Below the pieces are notes generated by a model. That model did not search any database, had not been told where the DNA came from, and worked only from the letters and a program-made list of their open reading frames with translations. Shown in pieces: positions 54,145 to 62,551 of a DNA stretch of 64,000 nt. This DNA is from Desulfosporosinus fructosivorans (GTDB lineage: Bacteria; Bacillota; Desulfitobacteriia; Desulfitobacteriales; Desulfitobacteriaceae), in the NCBI RefSeq assembly GCF_004766045.1, contig NZ_SPQQ01000004.1, positions 310,001 through 374,000 of the forward strand. Direction: 5' to 3'. The number at the start of each line of letters is the position of its first letter. Within the stretch, counting starts at the first letter, position 1. The position numbers and the translations under genes were made by a program.

Positions 54145-54507
54145 TTAGCCCTTGGGCTTAAACGCAACCGACATTAAATATCCAAAAAACACCGCAGCAG
54201 CAATCCCTACAGCCGTTGCTTCCACACCGCCGGAAAAAGCACCAATAATTCCCCGTTCGCCAACCGCTTCCATAGCCCCTTTGGCAAGGCTATACCCGAA
54301 ACCCGATAGTGGGATCGTTGCCCCGGCCCCTCCAATTTTTACCAAGGGTTCGTACAGCCCTAATGCTCCAAGGATTGCTCCGCCTGTTACGAAGGCGACT
54401 AGAACATGCGCTGGAGTAAATTTTGGTTTTGTCAAGTCCATCAGAAGCTGCCCAATAACACAAATCACTCCACCTACAATGAAGGCTGGAATAATCATAT
54501 TAAACAT
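54145..54507 (-). CDS. spoVAE: Stage V sporulation protein AE
   Basis: 120 residues, three or four membrane helices. AFIVGGVICVIGQLLMDLTK and PLVKIGGAGATIPLSGFGYS with LAKGAMEAVGERGIIGAFSG are SpoVAE/AC family motifs. Part of the channel that moves dipicolinic acid into the developing spore and out at germination. AAGGTGGTGA precedes the ATG. It starts 17 nt after spoVAD. Confidence 0.92.
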   Translation of the reverse strand: MFNMIIPAFIVGGVICVIGQLLMDLTKPKFTPAHVLVAFVTGGAILGALGLYEPLVKIGGAGATIPLSGFGYSLAKGAMEAVGERGIIGAFSGGVEATAVGIAAAVFFGYLMSVAFKPKG

Positions 54508-54524
54508 TAAGTATTCACCACCTT

Positions 54525-55532
54525 TTATGCCTCAATCACCACTGCATGCCCGATACCAGGAATGGATTCACCTTGCAGTGAGGACGTTGGGCTATGCAAA
54601 GCACCACTGCCCACCAGCAAGACTCGCTTTAACTCTCCAATTTTAATTCTTTGCATAATATCCCCAGCGAAAACCACCGATGAACAACCACATCCACTTC
54701 CACCTGCATGGACATCTTGGCTAGCATCGAAAATCATAACCCCGCAATCCGTGAACTTCGTCCCCATATCTAAACCACTTTTCTTGAGTAGTTCCGCAGC
54801 AAGTCCTAATCCGACCGCGCCTAGATCTCCCGAGACAATCAAGTCATAATCCTCCGGTTTACGCTGTAAATCATTTAGGTGGTTGAGGATTGTATCTGCA
54901 ACCCCCGGAGCCATGGCAGCACCCATGTTGTTGACATCGCTTTCAGCATAGTCCACAACCCTACCAATCGTCGCTGATGTAATTCGTGGCCCAGTTCCAT
55001 TCTTTCCTATGAGCAAGCTTCCAGCTCCAGTCACCGTCCACTGTGCACTCATAGCCCTTTGGGTACCCTGTTCCGTCGGAAAACGGTATTGCCGCTCTGC
55101 GGTATCATGGTGACTTGATACCCCGACAAGGACATTACGCGCGAATCCTCCGTCTAAAAGCATACTCCCGACAGCCATGCTTAAAGCCATCGTGGAACAA
55201 GCACCATATAAACCGATAAACGGTAAGGCCATTTGACGCGCGGCAAAACTAGCGGATATGATTTGATTGAGCAAATCTCCTGCTAACATAAAATCAATTT
55301 GTTCCTTAGGGAATCCTACTTGATCAATGGCCCCCTGCATCGCCTCTTGGAGCATTTTGGTCTCCGCGACCTCCCAAGATTTTTCTCCGTGTAGTTGGTC
55401 TTTCCAAACCTTACTGAATGTTTTTCTCAGTGGGCCTTGCCCTTCTTTAGGACCTACTACAGAATGTGAAGCTAAAATGACCGGAGGATTGGCAAACACT
55501 ACGGTCTGGTTTCCCATTCGTTTCAAATCCAC
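54525..55532 (-). CDS. spoVAD: Stage V sporulation protein AD
   Basis: 335 residues, thiolase-like fold. NQTVVFANPPVILASHSVVG, GLYGACSTMALSMAVGSMLL (Cys at the thiolase position), ANTVTGAGSLLIG-type core and SGCGCSSVVFAGDIM match SpoVAD, the dipicolinate-binding subunit. The start is uncertain: GTG 55532, TTG 55526 (6 nt from AAGG) or ATG 55517. Confidence 0.93.
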   Translation of the reverse strand: MDLKRMGNQTVVFANPPVILASHSVVGPKEGQGPLRKTFSKVWKDQLHGEKSWEVAETKMLQEAMQGAIDQVGFPKEQIDFMLAGDLLNQIISASFAARQMALPFIGLYGACSTMALSMAVGSMLLDGGFARNVLVGVSSHHDTAERQYRFPTEQGTQRAMSAQWTVTGAGSLLIGKNGTGPRITSATIGRVVDYAESDVNNMGAAMAPGVADTILNHLNDLQRKPEDYDLIVSGDLGAVGLGLAAELLKKSGLDMGTKFTDCGVMIFDASQDVHAGGSGCGCSSVVFAGDIMQRIKIGELKRVLLVGSGALHSPTSSLQGESIPGIGHAVVIEA

Positions 55533-55612
55533 GCCTTAGTTCATCCCCATTCTTAAAACAAAAATTTTTAAATTTTTCATGTTTATTCTTATAATTACCT
55601 AACTCACGTGTG

Positions 55613-56080
55613 TCAGTGTAAAAGAAAATAGACGAGTCCTATCACAATCGATGTGGCAATCCCGTACACAAGCACAGGACCCGCGATTGTAAACAACTTT
55701 GCGCCAACACCTAACACATAACCTTCCCTTTTGAATTCCATTGCTGGTGCGACAATAGAGTTGGCAAACCCAGTGACTGGCACAATGGAACCTGCTCCTC
55801 CAAATTTTCCAATCTCATCATAAAGACCTAAACCCGTTAACAAAGCCCCGATAAAGATCATCGTTGCTGTTCCTGCAGTCGACGCTTCAATACTGGACAA
55901 TCCAATACTGACAAAGAGATTAATAAAAATCTGACCGATCGCGCAAATAATTCCTCCCACGACAAAAGCCCGTACAACATTCTTAATAAGAGTTGGCTTG
56001 GGCGTGTATTGTTGCGATAACGTCTTATATTCTTCAGGGGTTATCGAAATCGCGGGCTTACGTAAAGTTCGGTTATCCAT
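55613..56080 (-). CDS. spoVAC: Stage V sporulation protein AC
   Basis: 155 residues. A 30-residue cytoplasmic start (ITPEEYKTLSQQYTPKPTLI) precedes four membrane helices with VVGGIICAIGQIFINLF-like and GKFGGAGSIVPVTGFANSIV motifs. In bacilli SpoVAC acts as a mechanosensitive channel for dipicolinate release. AAGGAGG precedes the ATG. First gene of the operon; spoVAA and spoVAB are absent, as in clostridia. Confidence 0.93.
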   Translation of the reverse strand: MDNRTLRKPAISITPEEYKTLSQQYTPKPTLIKNVVRAFVVGGIICAIGQIFINLFVSIGLSSIEASTAGTATMIFIGALLTGLGLYDEIGKFGGAGSIVPVTGFANSIVAPAMEFKREGYVLGVGAKLFTIAGPVLVYGIATSIVIGLVYFLLH

Positions 56081-56196
56081 TCTGATTACTTCCTCCTTAC
56101 TAAGGCAAGACTAATTTGTATTATTAATCTAAATGATCTAAATTATACTAAAAAGCCTCTATTCATTTTAGTGTCCCTAATTTCGACACAGCTTCC

Positions 56197-56227
56197 CAAG
56201 GAACTTTAAAAATATCTGCAGGAAAAT
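56197..56227 (+). promoter_or_regulatory. Candidate sigma-H promoter of spoIIAA
   Basis: CAAGGAACT and CAGGAAAAT, 13 nt apart, match the sigma-H boxes (RNAGGAWWW, RNNGAATWW) at about 7 of 9 positions each. It would start transcription near 56235, downstream of the ATG at 56229 but upstream of the TTG start at 56280. Confidence 0.4.
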
Positions 56228-56279
56228 TATGGGTAATAGCGAAATCATTAGCTATGAGATAAATTTAGGGGGAATGGTC

Positions 56280-56624
56280 TTGAAACTTGAAAAAAAGATA
56301 GAGCGCCTAACCCTACTCTTGCGCTTAGATGGAGAACTGGATATGCACACAGCTTCTATGGTTCGACAAGCCATTGACCTTGAGATTGAGAAACGAGGAA
56401 TTCGTACAGTCATTCTTAATCTTCAAGACGTTCAATTTGTCGACAGTTCCGGGCTAGGCGTGATTATAGGTAGGTACAAGAAACTACTCCCCTTGGGTGG
56501 GAAACTAAAAATCACCAACGTCCCCCCACATATTTTCAAAATCATGGAATTGTCGGGACTACCTAAAATTATCAGTTTCTATGTGGACGAAGCGCACGCT
56601 TACGAGGAAGGAAGGGGAGCCTAA
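56280..56624 (+). CDS. spoIIAA: Anti-sigma-F factor antagonist
   Basis: 114 residues, close to the B. subtilis length of 117. STAS domain: LLRLDGELDMHTASMVRQAI and NLQDVQFVDSSGLGVIIGRY with the phosphorylated serine. Unphosphorylated SpoIIAA releases sigma-F from SpoIIAB in the forespore. The TTG at 56280 lies 7 nt after AGGGGG, while ATG 56229 and 56274 have poor placement. It overlaps spoIIAB by one base. Confidence 0.92.
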   Translation: MKLEKKIERLTLLLRLDGELDMHTASMVRQAIDLEIEKRGIRTVILNLQDVQFVDSSGLGVIIGRYKKLLPLGGKLKITNVPPHIFKIMELSGLPKIISFYVDEAHAYEEGRGA

Positions 56625-57061
56625 TGAAAACCAATCAAATTAACCTAACATTTTCAAGTATCCCAGAAAATGTAGGCATTACCCGTTTGCTAATTGCTTC
56701 AGTTGGAGCCCAACTGGATCTTCCGCTTAATGACATCGAAGAACTTAAAGTCGCCGTTTCCGAGGCTGTTTCCAATGCTATAATCCACGGATATCAAAAT
56801 AACCCTCATCACATCGTTTACCTTGATCTCGACATTTCTAATAACACCCTTAAGATTATTGTGACAGATGAAGGGTGTGGCATCCCCAATATTGAGCAAG
56901 CCATGCAACCTGCTTATAGTACGGATCCAGAGCGAATGGGCCTGGGCTTTGTCTTCATGCAATCTTTCATGGACGAACTTCAAGTAGAATCGACGCTTGA
57001 AGTGGGAACAACAGTAACCATGATTAAGCATTTAAAGCAAACACCCATCTCCTCGCATTAG
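56624..57061 (+). CDS. spoIIAB: Anti-sigma-F factor (kinase)
   Basis: 145 residues, a GHKL kinase. The N box is VAVSEAVSNAIIHGYQNNPH, the G1 box is TDEGCGIPNIEQAMQPAYST, and the G2 region is ERMGLGFVFMQSFMDEL. It binds sigma-F and phosphorylates SpoIIAA. Its ATG overlaps the spoIIAA stop, with GAAGGAAGGGGAG upstream. Confidence 0.95.
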   Translation: MKTNQINLTFSSIPENVGITRLLIASVGAQLDLPLNDIEELKVAVSEAVSNAIIHGYQNNPHHIVYLDLDISNNTLKIIVTDEGCGIPNIEQAMQPAYSTDPERMGLGFVFMQSFMDELQVESTLEVGTTVTMIKHLKQTPISSH

Positions 57062-57072
57062 GGGGGCGCGTT

Positions 57073-57879
57073 ATGATTCAACGACTTACTGAAATGAATC
57101 TACCCCACTTCCCCCTGCTCAATGATAAGGAAATGATGCAAAACCTACACGCTGCTAAAGAAGGGGATACTGTTGCCCGCGAGCGTTTAATCAATTGCAA
57201 CTTAAAACTTATTTTTAATTTAGTCCAGCGCTTTTCTCATCGCGGCTATGAGATGGAAGATCTCTTTCAAATCGGAACAATAGGACTAATTAAAGCCATT
57301 GACAAATTCGACTTTAGCTACGGGGTGAAGTTCTCAACTTATGCCGTTCCGATGATTATCGGCGAAATACGGCGTTTTCTCAGGGATGACCATCCAGTGA
57401 AGGTTCCTCGGTCCTATAAGGAGCTTGTATATAAAGTCAATCGCGCACGCGACGAACTTTCTGCAACGCTCGGTCGAGAGGCAACTATCGGGGAGATTGC
57501 GACGAACATCGGTGTTGACCGGGAGGACATTGTCGCTGCCCTAGAGGCAATCCAAAGTCCTACCTCAATTTATGATACCCTATATCAAGACGACTCAGAC
57601 CCGATCTTCGTTCTTGATCAACTCTCAGAGGACAAGGGTCTTGACCCCAGTTGGTTAGAAAAAATTGCCCTTAATGAGGTCCTGGATAAACTGTCGGAAC
57701 GTGAAAAGCGCGTACTGATGATGAGATTTTTCGAAGATAAGACTCAAAGCCAAATTGCGAGTCTACTCAATCTTTCACAGGTTCAGATTTCTCGTATCGA
57801 ACGGGCAGCTCTCCTTAGAATCCGTGGCCTGTCTCAGATTAAAGATAGCTCAAGCAAAGACTCTACTGACTTGGACTAA
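57073..57879 (+). CDS. sigF: RNA polymerase sigma factor F
   Basis: 268 residues. Region 2 LFQIGTIGLIKAIDKFDFSY with VKFSTYAVPMIIGEIRRFLR, region 3 VPRSYKELVYKVNRARDELS and region 4 MMRFFEDKTQSQIASLLNLS with QVQISRIERAALLRI. First forespore-specific sigma factor, held by SpoIIAB. GGGGGGCG lies upstream of the ATG. The gene ends only 10 nt before the convergent dacF stop. Confidence 0.95.
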   Translation: MIQRLTEMNLPHFPLLNDKEMMQNLHAAKEGDTVARERLINCNLKLIFNLVQRFSHRGYEMEDLFQIGTIGLIKAIDKFDFSYGVKFSTYAVPMIIGEIRRFLRDDHPVKVPRSYKELVYKVNRARDELSATLGREATIGEIATNIGVDREDIVAALEAIQSPTSIYDTLYQDDSDPIFVLDQLSEDKGLDPSWLEKIALNEVLDKLSEREKRVLMMRFFEDKTQSQIASLLNLSQVQISRIERAALLRIRGLSQIKDSSSKDSTDLD

Positions 57880-57889
57880 AACGCTTCTG

Positions 57890-59044
57890 CTAATATCCAA
57901 ATACACCTTTCAGGGTTCGTGCCATTTGCTCGACCAAGCCAGCCTTGTCGATAGGATGGTCCGCGATCAAATTCACACTGGCTTGCACCTGATCGTTGCG
58001 ATATAGCAAAACTTCCCCTAACTTTTGACCTTTCTGAATTGGAGCACTAATAATTGGGTTGAGCTTAGTCTCGACCCATAAATTTTTATCGTTTCCTTTT
58101 TCCACAGTTGCGCCTAAGGGTTTTTCAGTGAGAGCGTTAACCTCATCCTCCATACCTTTTTGTACCTTAACCACTCCAAGCCTTTCTGCTACTGGAGCAA
58201 ATTGTTTAAACTCGTATTTTGCAAAACCATAGTTAAATATTTTCATCGACTCTGCAAAATGCCCTCTCACCTGAGGTACCCCCATGACAACACAAATTAA
58301 CCTTAAGCCATTTCTCTCCACGGTTGAAGCTAGACAATACTTCGCTTCATTCGTCCACCCTGTTTTAAAGCCGTCAGCCCCGGGGTACCACCAAAGCAAC
58401 TTATTTGTATTCCAAAGCTTAAATTTCCCGTCTCGTAAGTCATATTCTTTCATGCTGGTCAATTTTCGTACTAAGGGATAATTGAGTGCCTCTTTAGAGA
58501 TGACCGCCAGATCATAAGCACTAGTATAATGTCCTTCTGCGGGAAGCCCATAGGCATTTGCAAAATGCGTATTTTTCAAACCTAAAGCTTGGGCTTTATT
58601 GTTCATTTCTTCCACAAATGCTTCATGAGTTCCATTAATATGTTCCGCCACGGCGACACAGCCATCATTTGCTGATCCAACAGCAATGGCAATCAACAGT
58701 TGTTCTAAAGTGAATATTTCCCCTGGTTCTAGGTAGATCTGAGAACCCCCAAGTTTGCTGGCATTCTCGCTCGCAGTCACTTTGTCTGTCAAGTTTACTT
58801 TTCCTGATGCCACTGCATCCGCCGCTACCAGTAAAGTCATGATTTTCGTAACGCTAGCCGGTGGTAATTCTTTATGCGCTTCTTTTTCAAAAAAAACTTG
58901 ACCAGAAGCCGCGTCCATAAGAATGGCACTCGTGGCCTCAGTCACAATCTCAACCCCCATTACCGGTTGCACGTTAGCAAAGCCAATGCTTCCAAACACA
59001 AAGACCATAACAGCCAAAACGATTGCTAAACTTTTCCGCATCAT
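57890..59044 (-). CDS. dacF: D-alanyl-D-alanine carboxypeptidase
   Basis: 384 residues. A signal peptide (SLAIVLAVMVFVFGSIGFAN) is followed by a penicillin-binding fold with PASVTKIMTLL (SxxK), SANDGC (SxN), FKTGWTNEAKY (KTG) and the C-terminal PBP5-like beta domain. It trims peptide stems, here likely in spore cortex formation. GAGGAGGG precedes the ATG. In Bacillus dacF is read in the same direction as spoIIAA; here it converges with sigF. Confidence 0.93.
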   Translation of the reverse strand: MMRKSLAIVLAVMVFVFGSIGFANVQPVMGVEIVTEATSAILMDAASGQVFFEKEAHKELPPASVTKIMTLLVAADAVASGKVNLTDKVTASENASKLGGSQIYLEPGEIFTLEQLLIAIAVGSANDGCVAVAEHINGTHEAFVEEMNNKAQALGLKNTHFANAYGLPAEGHYTSAYDLAVISKEALNYPLVRKLTSMKEYDLRDGKFKLWNTNKLLWWYPGADGFKTGWTNEAKYCLASTVERNGLRLICVVMGVPQVRGHFAESMKIFNYGFAKYEFKQFAPVAERLGVVKVQKGMEDEVNALTEKPLGATVEKGNDKNLWVETKLNPIISAPIQKGQKLGEVLLYRNDQVQASVNLIADHPIDKAGLVEQMARTLKGVFGY

Positions 59045-59118
59045 TGAACCCTCCTCAATTAAGTGTGATGTTCGTTATTATCCCCAAAAATATAAATTAT
59101 ATCTGATGAATGCAAACT

Positions 59119-59162
59119 AAAGCCCTTGGGTTGCCATTTATATACGCAACCCAAGGGCTTTT
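59119..59162. terminator. Terminator between dacF and vanW
   Basis: AAAGCCCTTGGGTTGC and its complement flank an 11-nt loop, with TTTT on the plus side. About 190 nt past the vanW stop. Confidence 0.7.
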
Positions 59163-59326
59163 AACAGTCTAGACTAATCCGTTTGAGAATAGAAATACGG
59201 TCTCTACCCAATATTTTTTTGTTATGTCCCTTGCTTAGACTTAACACTGAACACATCTTAGTTATGGTTTGTTGAATAATGTCCATGATGATGATCAAAC
59301 TAAGCATTAAAGGGAGGTCATCTGAC

Positions 59327-59359
59327 TTGAAAATTGCAATTATGGGTGCAGGGCTATCG
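59327..59359 (+). pseudogene. Start of a lost Rossmann-fold gene
   Basis: AGGGAGG, 8 nt, then TTG and codons for MKIAIMGAGLS, the opening of an NAD(P)/FAD-binding protein. After the GAGLS the reading departs from any such fold and merges with the complement of the vanW 3' end. The surviving translation signal suggests a deletion that removed the rest of the gene. Confidence 0.35.
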
Positions 59360-60121
59360 AAGCATTGGTTCGTACATCATAATTGCGTGATTCTCCGTGA
59401 TAAAATCATCTCCAACTTCCTTATAATCATTGTCAAAAACCCTTCGTCTAATCGCATTATGGCGCATGTAACCACCCCACCACTCTTGTGAAATCAAATG
59501 GTCACTTTCATAAACCTCATAGGTTTGAACACTCGGCTGTTCGCTTCTCCATTCTCCATGCAGTTCCAAGTCAGTTATCCCAATCAGAAGCTGATAGTTT
59601 TGGCATGTATCGTTCCTGATTTGCAGGTCTATGTAGTTGTAAACAACTGTAGCCCCACTTCCGAATGGTTGTGTTCGGTTGGTATCCGGAAAAACGTCAT
59701 GGGTATGCCGCCAGCGTTCTGTGACAGTCAACGGTGTATGAATTGTCATCCAATAGATGAGATTGGAAAGTTGACAAAGGCCACCTCCTATGCCAGGACA
59801 AAACGATCCGTTTGTTAGAACCATCCCTTCCTTGAATCCTTTTACCTTTGTTGGTTTGCCAACTAAACGCCAGAGGGAAAATGTTTCACCAGGTTTTAGT
59901 ATTAGACCATTCATTTTGACTGCAGCCAATTTAAGATTGCTTGCTTTGTTTTGCTGGAGCCACATATCTACGTTCCGTAAGCGTCTATACAATGGTGTAC
60001 TATGGACTGTTATGAGATAAGGAAGAGGAGTATCTTCAAGGATAGCTGCATACTTAATTGCTCTGCAAAATATCCACTGAAAATAACGACGCCAAGTAAA
60101 ATATAATTTCCCTAGAAACAT
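59354..60121 (-). CDS. VanW family protein
   Basis: 255 residues. NGLILKPGETFSLWRLVGKP, GGGLCQLSNLIYWMTIHTPL, TERWRHTHDVFPD and QPFGSGATVVYNYIDLQIRN are the VanW domain. Family proteins are found near vancomycin-resistance and spore genes, without a defined reaction. The open frame continues upstream to a CTG at 60178 placed 9 nt after GAGGAG, which would add 19 residues. The ATG at 60121 has no ribosome site. Confidence 0.85.
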   Translation of the reverse strand: MFLGKLYFTWRRYFQWIFCRAIKYAAILEDTPLPYLITVHSTPLYRRLRNVDMWLQQNKASNLKLAAVKMNGLILKPGETFSLWRLVGKPTKVKGFKEGMVLTNGSFCPGIGGGLCQLSNLIYWMTIHTPLTVTERWRHTHDVFPDTNRTQPFGSGATVVYNYIDLQIRNDTCQNYQLLIGITDLELHGEWRSEQPSVQTYEVYESDHLISQEWWGGYMRHNAIRRRVFDNDYKEVGDDFITENHAIMMYEPMLR

Positions 60122-60249
60122 TCGTAATTCTGAACGGTTGACCGGACGTTCAGAGTGAAAAAAAGCCTTTAACTTCAGGACAACCCACTCCTCGTCATAG
60201 TTTCTCGATATGCTTATTAATTACTTTCCACTGAGTTCTATTTTTTTCT

Positions 60250-60295
60250 TTATTTTCCTTCTTTTAATTTTAATAGGTTAAAAGAAGGAAAATAA
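60250..60295. repeat. Perfect inverted repeat between two minus-strand genes
   Basis: TTATTTTCCTTCTTTTAA and its exact complement, 18 bp each, separated by 10 nt. AT-rich, probably a transcription terminator or a leader stem. Confidence 0.5.
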
Positions 60296-60335
60296 CATTC
60301 TGTCTACTCAACCCTTAATAATCTTTATCTATACC

Positions 60336-60375
60336 AAAGTAAAGAGAACCCGCATTAGCGAATTCTCTCTACTTT
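60336..60375 (-). terminator. Terminator of the CoA-binding gene
   Basis: AAAGTAAAGAGAA pairs with TTCTCTCTACTTT (one mismatch), 17 nt after the stop at 60392. Confidence 0.6.
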
Positions 60376-60391
60376 ATCTTTTAATTCCTCC

Positions 60392-60883
60392 CTACCTTCC
60401 AAACCGCTTCGAAGGCACTTTAGCATCTCTTAGACCGTGCCAATAACAAGGATTCAAATAGCGCATGCTGATAGGAGAGTATATAACGTGTCGAAGCACG
60501 CATCCGCGCACCACCTCAATTCCAGAGTTATCACATTCTAGTTGATATTCCTGAGTCCAGGTCTGTTCTTGAAACCAAATTTTGCAGGCTCCAGCTGCTG
60601 CAACATCGGAAACTAAAGACTTAAGTTTGTCAGGCAGAAGGCACGGTACAACAACTGTCACCTTATCCTTCAGTTGATCTAAATTCAGATAAACCTTGCT
60701 CCCGTCTAGGCGCTGTAAATTCTCTGCTACTGGATAGGCGACACACCCGAACTCTTTTAATGTCCGCCAAACCTTCCAGGCATGTTTATGCTTTTGGAAT
60801 TTTTCTGCATCTCCAAGCACTGCATATGTATCCTGAGTTGTTAACCCCTTGGCCAAAGGGTATATCTTTTTCTCGCGCGCCAT
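60392..60883 (-). CDS. CoA-binding domain protein (YccU-like)
   Basis: 163 residues, a Rossmann-like CoA-binding fold: AWKVWRTLKEFGCVAYPVAE, GSKVYLNLDQLKDKVTVVVP, AAAGACKIWFQEQTWTQEY and SGIEVVRGCVLRHVIY. Such proteins bind CoA thioesters or disulphides, and their role is not settled. ATG 60883 is 9 nt from GGAGGGGG. An in-frame ATG at 60916 lacks a site. Confidence 0.75.
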   Translation of the reverse strand: MAREKKIYPLAKGLTTQDTYAVLGDAEKFQKHKHAWKVWRTLKEFGCVAYPVAENLQRLDGSKVYLNLDQLKDKVTVVVPCLLPDKLKSLVSDVAAAGACKIWFQEQTWTQEYQLECDNSGIEVVRGCVLRHVIYSPISMRYLNPCYWHGLRDAKVPSKRFGR

Positions 60884-61038
60884 CAATAAAATCCCCCTCC
60901 ATAGGGTACGATGCATCGTGCCCTTTCTCGTATATGCATACGAGAAGAAGAAAGATTTTATGATACTCGGTCATCCTGTTTCGATTGGCATTATACAGGG
61001 AGGGCAAGGGAAACAATGACAAGGGTCGAGCAAATACA

Positions 61039-61140
61039 AGGGGGAGGGTTCTCTTGTCTGAGGACAAGAAAAACAAAGAAAGACAGGGGGACGGTTCTCT
61101 TGTCTGAAGACAAGAAAGACAAGAGACCGTCTCTTGTCTA
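61039..61140. repeat. REP-like repeats with GGACGGTTCTC core
   Basis: Two partial direct copies of GGGG-GGTTCTCTTGTCTG (61041, 61087) and a terminal AGACAAGAGAC-GTCTCTTGTCT hairpin. The core is shared with the long palindrome at 2316-2379. No gene is here. Confidence 0.6.
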
Positions 61141-61151
61141 CTTATCTCGCC

Positions 61152-62453
61152 CTACTGAATTACTTCCTCAATGAGCGGGGGCAACTCAGGGGCATCGCTT
61201 CCCACGGTAACTAGATTTTGAGCGAGCTTGATTCCCTCCTCCAACATTTCTTTATTACTACCATATAGTTGCAAGATAGGTTCCCCAGCTTCCACCCACT
61301 CTCCTGCCTTTCTCGTGAGAATAACCCCAGTTCCTAAATCAATCGGACTTGTTTTTGTAACACGACCTGCCCCGAGTGCCATGGCTAAGACTCCGATTTT
61401 ATGCGCATCAAACAGCTGGACATACCCGGTTTCCTGAGCAAGAATCGGAAGATTCCACGGTGCAACCTGAAGACGACGCTCAACTACCGCTTGAGCATCC
61501 CCCCCCTGCTCTGTCAAAAAGGAGAGGAATTTGTTCCACGCCGTCCCACTTTTTATGCTTTGACGCAAACATACCTTCCCTGCCCCAACATTAGGTACGG
61601 CGTCTCCAGCTACCAGCATCCAAGCACCTAGCTCTATGCTGACCTCCATCAAATCTTCTGGCCCTTTTCCCTGTAACGCGTCAGCTACTTCAAGGATCTC
61701 CAGACTATTTCCCACTGCCCTCCCAAGTGGTTGATTCATATTGCTCAACACCGCAATTGTTTGACGTCCCAGTGTATTACCAATACTCACCATTGTCTTT
61801 GCTAGCATCCGAGCTTCCTCTACGGTCTTCATAAAGGCTCCTGATCCGTACTTAACATCTAGAACGATCCCCTGCGCTCCAGCAGCTATCTTCTTGCTCA
61901 TGACCGAAGAAGCAATTAGGGGTATGGAACTGACTGTCGCTGTTACATCACGAAGAGCATAAAGTAATTTATCGGCAGGGACAAGATTTCCCGTTTGAGC
62001 GATGACAGACAGACCGATTTTCTTAACTTGTGCCACAAACTCTTCCTGCGAAAGCTCAACCCGAAAACCTGGCACCGCGCTGAGTTTATCAATTGTCCCA
62101 CCGGTATGCCCAAGCCCTCTCCCTGACATTTTTGCGACAGGCACGCCGCAGGCGGCAACCATTGGTCCGAGGAGCAAGGTCGTCTTGTCTCCTACCCCTC
62201 CAGTACTATGTTTGTCCACAAACCGTCCTCCGAGGGTAGAAAGATCCAGTTGCTCCCCGCTTTGGGCCATTGCCAGAGTAAGTTCGGCGGTTTCTTTAAG
62301 CGACATCCCCCGAAAATAGATTGCCATAGCCCAAGCTGACATTTGATAATCTGGAATATCTCCCAAAACATAGCTATTAATAATAAATTGAATTTCCGCC
62401 TTTGAAAGGGCTTCCCCATCCCGTTTCTTTTCGATCAAATCGACCATACGCAT
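61152..62453 (-). CDS. pdp: Pyrimidine-nucleoside phosphorylase
   Basis: 433 residues. MRMVDLIEKKRDGEALSKAE, KHSTGGVGDKTTLLLGPMVA, VAKMSGRGLGHTGGTIDKLS and SVMSKKIAAGAQGIVLDVKY are the thymidine/pyrimidine phosphorylase family motifs. It splits uridine, thymidine and deoxyuridine with phosphate. It is the last gene of deoB-punA-pdp, after punA by 98 nt, where repeat copy 3 lies. Confidence 0.94.
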   Translation of the reverse strand: MRMVDLIEKKRDGEALSKAEIQFIINSYVLGDIPDYQMSAWAMAIYFRGMSLKETAELTLAMAQSGEQLDLSTLGGRFVDKHSTGGVGDKTTLLLGPMVAACGVPVAKMSGRGLGHTGGTIDKLSAVPGFRVELSQEEFVAQVKKIGLSVIAQTGNLVPADKLLYALRDVTATVSSIPLIASSVMSKKIAAGAQGIVLDVKYGSGAFMKTVEEARMLAKTMVSIGNTLGRQTIAVLSNMNQPLGRAVGNSLEILEVADALQGKGPEDLMEVSIELGAWMLVAGDAVPNVGAGKVCLRQSIKSGTAWNKFLSFLTEQGGDAQAVVERRLQVAPWNLPILAQETGYVQLFDAHKIGVLAMALGAGRVTKTSPIDLGTGVILTRKAGEWVEAGEPILQLYGSNKEMLEEGIKLAQNLVTVGSDAPELPPLIEEVIQ

Positions 62454-62483
62454 ATGAAATCACTCTTTTCTTTTGTCCAGCAT

Positions 62484-62530
62484 ACTGGAGACTCTCGCAC
62501 TGGTGGCTTTTGTCACCGAAGTTACGATGT
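62484..62530. repeat. Intergenic repeat, copy 3 of 3 (punA-pdp gap)
   Basis: ACTGGAGAC, TCGCAC-GGTGG and TTTTGTCACCGA match the copy at 7111-7195 over about 33 of 45 bases, including the GGTG/CACC stem. It lies within the deoB-punA-pdp operon. Confidence 0.5.
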
Positions 62531-62551
62531 TCAACTTAGTAAGTGAGTTTC

